Shown piece after piece: positions 59,069 through 64,000 of a stretch of DNA of 64,000 bases. A model generated the notes under the pieces. The model made no database searches. It was not told the DNA's origin and saw nothing but the letters and a program-made list of their open reading frames with translations. How positions within the stretch are numbered: position 1 is the stretch's first letter; each line of letters starts with the position of its first letter. Source of the DNA: Thermoleophilia bacterium (lineage in GTDB: Bacteria; Actinomycetota; Thermoleophilia; Gaiellales; Gaiellaceae). The translations under genes and the position numbers were made by a program. The stretch is from assembly GCA_023382435.1 (NCBI GenBank), contig JAHDVS010000001.1, positions 99,882 to 163,881 on the forward strand. The letters run 5' to 3'.

Positions 59069-60463
59069 TTACCCCTGACGTGCGGGATCCGTTCCCGCCG
59101 GGTCCCGCTCCCAGAACGGGCGGACGAGACCCCGCGTGGCGGCGACTCCCCGTAGCGCCAGCATCGCGGTGTAGGTGGGGAGCACGGTGAGCTGGCCGCC
59201 CGGCGGGACGAGCTCGAGCCCCCGGTCGAGCGCGCGGCCGACGTCGCGCACGATCTCGATCCGGCCGGGGTCGAGTCCGCCGTACTTGAAGCGCAGCGCA
59301 AGCTCCTCCGCCCGCTCGCCACTCGCGACCAGGCGTTCGAGACCGGGGACGAGCGGCTCGAAGTCGACGTCCCAGATCCAGGAGACGTCGCGCCCGTCCG
59401 CGATCTCGTCGTTCAGCGCGACGACCGCGACCGGCGGCGAGCCGCCGGCAACGAGCGTCCGGATCGCCTCGTTGGCGCCGGCCGGGTTCTTGATCAGGAG
59501 CACGAGCGCGGTGCGGTCGCCGACCGCGATCCGCTCGAAGCGCCCGAACGCGGCCCGAAAGCGGGTGAGCCCCTCCCGCGCCTCGGCGAGCGTGGCGCCG
59601 AGCGCGAGCGCGAGGGCGGCGGCGGCCACCGCGTTGTAGACGTTGTAGAGGCCGGGGAGCGGGAGCTCGACGCGTGCCGTTCCCTCCGGCGTGACGAGGT
59701 CGAAGGAGACGCGTTCGAGGCCGTCCAGCTCGATCGCCCGCGCGGCCACGTCGAGGGCCGGTCGGCCGGCCCCGCAGGCGGGACAGCGGTAGTCGCCGAG
59801 GTGCCCGACATAGGCGGCCTCGTACGCGTAGGGGGAGCCGCAGTCCGTGCAGTACTTCGAGTCGGCCGCGTGCTGCAGGCGCTCGCGGGCCACCGACGGG
59901 TCGTCGAGCCCGAACCTGAGCACGCGCTCACGCCCGCGGGCGAGGTCCGCGAGCAGGGGATCGTCGACGTTCACGACGACGATCGCCGACGGGTCGAGCG
60001 ACGCGACAGCGTCGCGCCAGCGCTCGGCCACGAGCTCGAGCTCGCCGTAGCGGTCGAGCTGGTCGCGGAAGAGGTTGCCGAGGCAGACGGTGCGCGGGGC
60101 GACCTGCCGCGCGACGTCGGGCAGCGCCCCCTCGTCGACCTCGAGCAGGGCGAGCGCTGCAACGCCCCGCGCCTCGAGCAGCGTCGAGGCCACGCCCGAG
60201 AGCAGGTTCGCGCCCGCCCTGTTGTGCGCCAGCCGGTGGCGCGCCCCGAGGATCTCGGCGGCCATCGCCGCCGTCGTCGTCTTGCCGTTCGTCGCCGAGA
60301 CGAGCGCGGCGCCGAGCGGGAGCTCCGCGGCGAGCCGCCTGACTGCCCCCGGGTCGAGAGCGACGAGCAGCTTTCCCGGGAGGGTCGTGCCGCCGCCGCG
60401 CCCGGCGAGGCGGGACAACCTGCCGACCGTGCGGGCGAGGGCGATCTCGGCGGCGAGCCGCAT
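59069..60463 (-). CDS. murT: MurT-type Mur ligase (lipid II isoglutaminyl synthase subunit)
   Basis: 464 residues from ATG 60463. ATP site SATNGKTTTAAMAAEIL, Mur ligase central domain, an inserted four-Cys zinc ribbon (CTDC ... CPAC) and a C-terminal DUF1727 domain (VALNDEIADGRDVSWIWDVD) define MurT. With GatD it amidates D-Glu in lipid II. No GatD glutaminase gene follows; the downstream gene is the PASTA protein. GatD must be encoded elsewhere or be absent. Confidence 0.9.
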   Translation of the reverse strand: MRLAAEIALARTVGRLSRLAGRGGGTTLPGKLLVALDPGAVRRLAAELPLGAALVSATNGKTTTAAMAAEILGARHRLAHNRAGANLLSGVASTLLEARGVAALALLEVDEGALPDVARQVAPRTVCLGNLFRDQLDRYGELELVAERWRDAVASLDPSAIVVVNVDDPLLADLARGRERVLRFGLDDPSVARERLQHAADSKYCTDCGSPYAYEAAYVGHLGDYRCPACGAGRPALDVAARAIELDGLERVSFDLVTPEGTARVELPLPGLYNVYNAVAAAALALALGATLAEAREGLTRFRAAFGRFERIAVGDRTALVLLIKNPAGANEAIRTLVAGGSPPVAVVALNDEIADGRDVSWIWDVDFEPLVPGLERLVASGERAEELALRFKYGGLDPGRIEIVRDVGRALDRGLELVPPGGQLTVLPTYTAMLALRGVAATRGLVRPFWERDPAGTDPARQG

Positions 60464-60534
60464 CCCGCCATTCTCGCGGCAGGGAGGCATCTGCGCCGCC
60501 GGGGCGAATCTCGACCTCTCATGACCGTCCCCGG

Positions 60535-61176
60535 GTGGTCACCCTGAGTCTCGACTCGACAGCGCTGGTCGGGCCGACGGCGCTCGCGCTGGCCCGGCTG
60601 CCCGCGGCCGACCCCCAGGACTCGTACACGGCGGCGCATTCACGCCGGGTGCGGCGCTTCGCGCTCGCGATCGGCGGGGAGCTCGGCCTGGCTCCCGGGG
60701 AGCTCGGCCCGCTCGGCCACGCGGCCCTCTTCCACGACATCGGCAAGCTCGCGGTTCCCGCGGAGATCCTGCTCAAGCCGGCGCGCCTCGATGCGGGCGA
60801 ATGGGCGCTGATGCGCCGGCACTCGGTGGACGGCGCCGAGCTGGCCGGATCGCTGGGCCTGTGCGGGCGGGCGGTGCCGGCGATCCGCCACCACCACGAG
60901 CGCTACGACGGCGAGGGGTATCCGGACGGGCTGGCGGGCGAGGCGATCCCGCTCGCGGCGCGGATCATCCACGTCGCCGACGCGCTCGACTCGATGCTGA
61001 CGACCCGCCCCTACCGTGCCGGTCGCCCGGCCCGGGCCACCCTGACCGAGCTGCGCCGCGGGGCCGGCACGCAGTTCTGCCCGCGCTGCGTCGCCGCGCT
61101 CGAGCGCCTGGTCGGCGGCGGCTCGCTCGTTGACCTGGGCCTCCCGCCGGCGTCGCTGATCGCGCCCGTGCCCTGA
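60535..61176 (+). CDS. HD-GYP domain protein
   Basis: 213 residues from GTG 60535, almost entirely one HD-GYP domain. HDIGKLAVP, HHHERYDGEGYPDGL and IIHVADALDSML carry the metal ligands and the GYP motif. The family hydrolyses cyclic di-GMP. There is no receiver or membrane part. It lies among pilus and cell-wall genes, so a role in pilus control through c-di-GMP is plausible but unproven. Confidence 0.88.
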   Translation: MVTLSLDSTALVGPTALALARLPAADPQDSYTAAHSRRVRRFALAIGGELGLAPGELGPLGHAALFHDIGKLAVPAEILLKPARLDAGEWALMRRHSVDGAELAGSLGLCGRAVPAIRHHHERYDGEGYPDGLAGEAIPLAARIIHVADALDSMLTTRPYRAGRPARATLTELRRGAGTQFCPRCVAALERLVGGGSLVDLGLPPASLIAPVP

Positions 61177-61179
61177 GCA

Positions 61180-62676
61180 CTACCGGCTGAAGAGGACGAT
61201 TCCTTCGTCCTCGGGCAGGTCGGCCCCGCCGGCGGGATCGGTGACGATCGCGAACAGCCGCCCCCCGTCCGGCGCCGCCCCGATACCGCTCACCTGGCTG
61301 TAGCGCACCCAACCCCACACCTGGCTGTAGGTCGAGAGCCGCGCGATCCGCACGACGTCGCCGGTGCGCGGGGCGTGCACGAACAGGTCGTTGCCGAGCG
61401 CGAGGGCGACATGATCCGTGTCATTGAAGAAGATCAGATCCCCGGCCAGGTACCCGCCGGGAGGCTCGGCGCCGCCCTGGGCGGGGCCCTTCCCGCGCGT
61501 CGCGCCGGGCGCGGCCGCGCCGAGCTCCCACTGGGCGCCGGTCCAGTCCCCCACGTAGAGGTTCGCCCCTTGCGCGTACGACCAGGCGATCAGGCTCGAG
61601 CAGTCGAAGCCGTTCCCGACGTCGGGCTCCAGCGAGGCCATCTGGTCGAGTGAGAAGCCGTGGTTGCCTCCCCAGCGGTAGGGGACGCCGATCTGGGCGA
61701 GCGCGCGGTCGACGACCCGCTGGGCGGCCTCGGTCGGCGCGGACGGCAGCAGCCCGTCGAGGCTGCCGGCGCCGAGCTGGGCATGGGCGAGGGCGAGCTC
61801 CTGCTCGAGGCTCGCCACCCCGGCCTCCGCCTGCGCGAGCTCCTCGCCGGCGAGCGCGAGCTGCTCTCCCAGCGCCGCCTGCTCACCGGTCAACGTCTCG
61901 AGCTGCGCCCGTGCCCGGTCGAATGCGTCGCCCGCCCGCGTGGCTGCGTCCCTGACGTCCTGCTCCGCCGCGACGAGGTCCCAGCTTCCTCGCTCGAGCC
62001 CGGCCTGGATCTCCTCGATCCGCGCCGCGACGCTCGCGACGGTGCCCCGGGCGGCCGCGAGCTGCGCCTCGAGCTCCTCGGGCGTGGGGCCCACCGGCTG
62101 GAGCGTGAGCAAGCCGAACCCGGCACCGAGCGGATCGGCGGCGAAGCGGGCGGCGCCGGCGAGAACCGCGTCGACGTAGTCCTGCGAGTGGTTGTAGGAG
62201 AACACCGCCCGCGGCAGATCCTCGTGGGCGCCCGACGCCGCCAGGTAGCGGGCGGCGGAGTAGACGGCGTCGGTGGCGTTCCAGGGGTCGGCGATCCCGT
62301 CTCCGTTCCCGTCCACGCCCCAGTCGTGCCAGGTCGAGGGCAGGAACTGCATCCAGCCGACCGCTCCGGCCGAGCTCGGGCCCATGTCCTGCCCGAAGCT
62401 CGACTCGATCTGCATGATCGACGCCAGCACCTCCCACGGGATGTCGTACTCCCGACCCGCCGCTCGCCAGAGCTCGAGGAACTGCTCGTACGTGAGCACC
62501 TGGTGCTCCGCGGGCGGGGTCGAGATCGCAGACGGCTCGATGATCGACCCCGGCGCGTTCGGAGACCGCCAGGTCGGAAGCGCTCCGGTGTCGTCTCCGG
62601 CCACGGTGAACGTGACCGCGTGGGCCGGGCCGGCCAGAGCGGCCGCGACCGCGATGGTGAGAAGGGTCGTCCTCAC
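61180..62676 (-). CDS. Bifunctional lytic transglycosylase and NlpC/P60 peptidase
   Basis: 498 residues. Signal peptide (about 1-20); lytic transglycosylase domain with catalytic Glu in MQIESSFGQDMG and GAVGWMQFLPSTW; a coiled coil (about 205-300); NlpC/P60 domain with Cys in GFDCSSLIAWSYAQG and His in DHVALALGNDLFVHAP. It can thus cut both glycan strands and stem peptides. It overlaps the start of its 3' neighbourhood with the PilT-like gene upstream by 4 nt (ATGA), which suggests that opening of the wall is coupled to pilus function. Confidence 0.92.
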   Translation of the reverse strand: MRTTLLTIAVAAALAGPAHAVTFTVAGDDTGALPTWRSPNAPGSIIEPSAISTPPAEHQVLTYEQFLELWRAAGREYDIPWEVLASIMQIESSFGQDMGPSSAGAVGWMQFLPSTWHDWGVDGNGDGIADPWNATDAVYSAARYLAASGAHEDLPRAVFSYNHSQDYVDAVLAGAARFAADPLGAGFGLLTLQPVGPTPEELEAQLAAARGTVASVAARIEEIQAGLERGSWDLVAAEQDVRDAATRAGDAFDRARAQLETLTGEQAALGEQLALAGEELAQAEAGVASLEQELALAHAQLGAGSLDGLLPSAPTEAAQRVVDRALAQIGVPYRWGGNHGFSLDQMASLEPDVGNGFDCSSLIAWSYAQGANLYVGDWTGAQWELGAAAPGATRGKGPAQGGAEPPGGYLAGDLIFFNDTDHVALALGNDLFVHAPRTGDVVRIARLSTYSQVWGWVRYSQVSGIGAAPDGGRLFAIVTDPAGGADLPEDEGIVLFSR

Positions 62677-63854
62677 GAGGTGACGCGGAGACCCGCCCGC
62701 TGCGCCCAGGGGCCCTGCCGGTGCAGCGCCTCGAACTCGACCGCCGGCCCGTCGCCCCGCTCCGCTGCCTCCCGCGCCCGCTGGGCGTGCTGGAAGGCGA
62801 GGTCGAAGTCGTGGCGGTTCGAGGCAGCGTTCGCTGCAACCTCGTGCTCGACGTCGCCGTCCAGGACGAGCCTGACGAGGTGCTGCATGAAGCTCTGCAT
62901 GGAATGCACGGCGCCTTCCTCGATCGCCTTGGGGATGCCGTCGGTCTTCGCCGGCTCGCGGATCATCTCCGCGATCCGGGCGGTGTTGACCATCACCTCG
63001 ACGGCCGCGACACGCCCGCTCTCGACCTGCGGCAGCAGCCGCTGGCTGACGACGCCGCGCAGGACGCCCGACATGATCTGCCGGACGAGCATCTGCTTGG
63101 TCGGCGGGAACAGCTCGATCAGCCGGCCGATCGTCTCGGCGGCATCGACGGTGTGCATCGTGGAGAGGACGAGGTGCCCCGACTCGCCGGCCTGGAGCGC
63201 GGCGCGCGCCGAGTCCTCGTCGCGCAGCTCGCCGATCAGGATCACGTCGGGATCCTGGCGCAGGACCCGCCGCAGGCCCTCGCCGTACGTCTCGGTGTCG
63301 AGCCCGATCTCACGCTGGTTGACGATGCAGAGCCTGTCCCGGTGGACGATCTCGATCGGGTCCTCGAGCGTGACGATGTGCTGGCGCCTGGTCGAGTTGA
63401 TGTGGTCGACCATCGCGGCGAGCGTCGTCGTCTTCCCCGCCCCGGTCGCGCCGGTGACGAGGATCAGCCCGCGCTGCTCGCTCGCGAGCCGGCGGACGCC
63501 GGCGGGCAGGCCGAGCAGCTCGAACGTCGGAACGTCATCCGGTACGTAGCGGAACGCGAAGGAGATCGAGCCCCGCTGGCGGAATCCGTTGACGCGGAAG
63601 CGACCGACATCGCGGATCGCGTAGGCGGTGTCGAGGTCGCCGCTCGCATGGAAGTGCTCTCGCTTTCGGGGGGTACGCTCGGTGACGATGTCGAGCACGG
63701 CCTCGAGGTCATCGTCGCCGAGGTGGGGCTGCGCATCGAGCTGCTCGAGCTCGCCGTCGACGCGGATGACCGGCGGCGACTCCACCTTGAGGTGGAGGTC
63801 GGAGCCGCCGCGCGCGATCGTGCGTGCGAGCAGGTCGGTGACGTCGATGGCCAC
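62673..63854 (-). CDS. Second PilT/PilU-type retraction ATPase
   Basis: 393 residues. Walker A is GATGAGKTTTLAAM (Pro of the usual GPTGSGKS replaced by Ala), Asp box TLEDPIEIVHRD, Walker B DPDVILIGELRD, His box HLVLSTMHTVDA, and an AIRA-like box AEMIREPAKTDGIPKAIEEG. The C-terminus has an extra Ala/Arg-rich helix. It is clearly paralogous to pilT at 38206 but diverged, like PilU. It is cotranscribed with the wall hydrolase. Nothing is seen in 63855-63950 except the approach to the tRNA. Confidence 0.92.
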   Translation of the reverse strand: MAIDVTDLLARTIARGGSDLHLKVESPPVIRVDGELEQLDAQPHLGDDDLEAVLDIVTERTPRKREHFHASGDLDTAYAIRDVGRFRVNGFRQRGSISFAFRYVPDDVPTFELLGLPAGVRRLASEQRGLILVTGATGAGKTTTLAAMVDHINSTRRQHIVTLEDPIEIVHRDRLCIVNQREIGLDTETYGEGLRRVLRQDPDVILIGELRDEDSARAALQAGESGHLVLSTMHTVDAAETIGRLIELFPPTKQMLVRQIMSGVLRGVVSQRLLPQVESGRVAAVEVMVNTARIAEMIREPAKTDGIPKAIEEGAVHSMQSFMQHLVRLVLDGDVEHEVAANAASNRHDFDLAFQHAQRAREAAERGDGPAVEFEALHRQGPWAQRAGLRVTS

Positions 63855-63950
63855 GGCCCTTCGGGTATCGGAACGGGCCCCGCGAGCCTTTAGCCCGATC
63901 CCCCTCCGGCGCCGGTGGCGCCTCGGCCCGCGCTAGACTTTGCGCCCCGC

Positions 63951-64000
63951 GGGGGAGTTCCCGAGTGGCCAAAGGGGACCGGCTGTAAACCGGTTGGCAC
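63951..64000 (+). tRNA. tRNA-Tyr (GUA), 5' part
   Basis: Acceptor strand GGGGGAG, then TT, D arm CCCGAGTGGCCAAAGGGG, and anticodon arm CCGGCTGTAAACCGG with anticodon GTA. The long variable arm has just begun (TTGGCAC) when the window ends. The wording closely matches bacterial tRNA-Tyr. Confidence 0.9.

Noticed and set aside
60521..60547. Eight-codon ORF overlapping the HD-GYP start
   Set aside because: It has no ribosome site; chance occurrence is likely.

Overview
The window comes from a very GC-rich actinobacterium. I infer a deep-branching lineage of the Thermoleophilia (Gaiella/Solirubrobacter) type. The evidence is the actinobacterial RNA polymerase beta-prime with its extra coiled-coil insert, the basic N-terminal extension of SecE, the L10 leader RNA, a membrane Ser/Thr kinase with a DUF6777-like sensor, a SARP regulator, and a pilMNO-type type IV pilus locus. 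This placement rests on family resemblance only; no 16S rRNA gene is present.

Region 1 (1-14.4 kb) is the transcription/translation core, on the minus strand: tRNA-Met, rpmG, secE, nusG, rplK, rplA, L10 leader, rplJ, rplL, then rpoB and rpoC (rpoC runs off the left edge). The usual rplL-rpoB junction is broken by a two-gene plus-strand insertion, a two-domain multicopper oxidase and a ZIP metal transporter. rpoB therefore appears to have its own promoter.

Region 2 (14.4-25.9 kb) is mixed: a stand-alone cyclic-nucleotide-binding protein, a DAO-type oxidoreductase, a small zincin, an HpnB-like glycosyltransferase, a NarK-like MFS transporter, a double-FHA ABCG-type exporter divergent from a membrane Ser/Thr kinase, a DUF1059 peptide, a SARP regulator and an alpha/beta hydrolase.

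Region 3 (25.9-42.7 kb) is a type IV pilus locus: pilC, a PilP-like gene, pilO, pilN, pilM, pilT, pilA and pilB. A 6-kb catabolic-looking cassette lies between pilC and the rest (SDR, bicupin, XRE-cupin regulator, amidohydrolase, M24 peptidase, 3-hydroxyisobutyrate-dehydrogenase-like enzyme). PilN carries a cytoplasmic extension of more than 500 residues with seven copies of a short WKKE[I/Y]R motif and an apparently perfect 582-bp internal duplication. This is the most unusual object in the window.

Region 4 (42.9-57.2 kb) is an envelope-signalling island. A lipoprotein, two ABC ATPases, a large FtsX-type permease, a 66-codon ORF, a response regulator and a histidine kinase form one chain of overlapping genes. 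Two further two-component systems, a haem-binding protein, a PAP2 phosphatase and truncated DedA and COG4705 genes follow. Phased GTCA direct repeats precede at least three of the transcription units. The island ends in a scar with a broken MFS gene and an IS110 transposase remnant.

Region 5 (57.2-64 kb) returns to pilus and cell-wall functions: prepilin peptidase, a PASTA protein, a MurT-type ligase, an HD-GYP protein, a bifunctional transglycosylase-NlpC/P60 protein, a second PilT-like ATPase and the 5' part of tRNA-Tyr. Pilus assembly (PilB/C/M/N/O/A), retraction (two PilT-like ATPases), pilin maturation (PilD) and peptidoglycan remodelling are thus encoded within about 38 kb.
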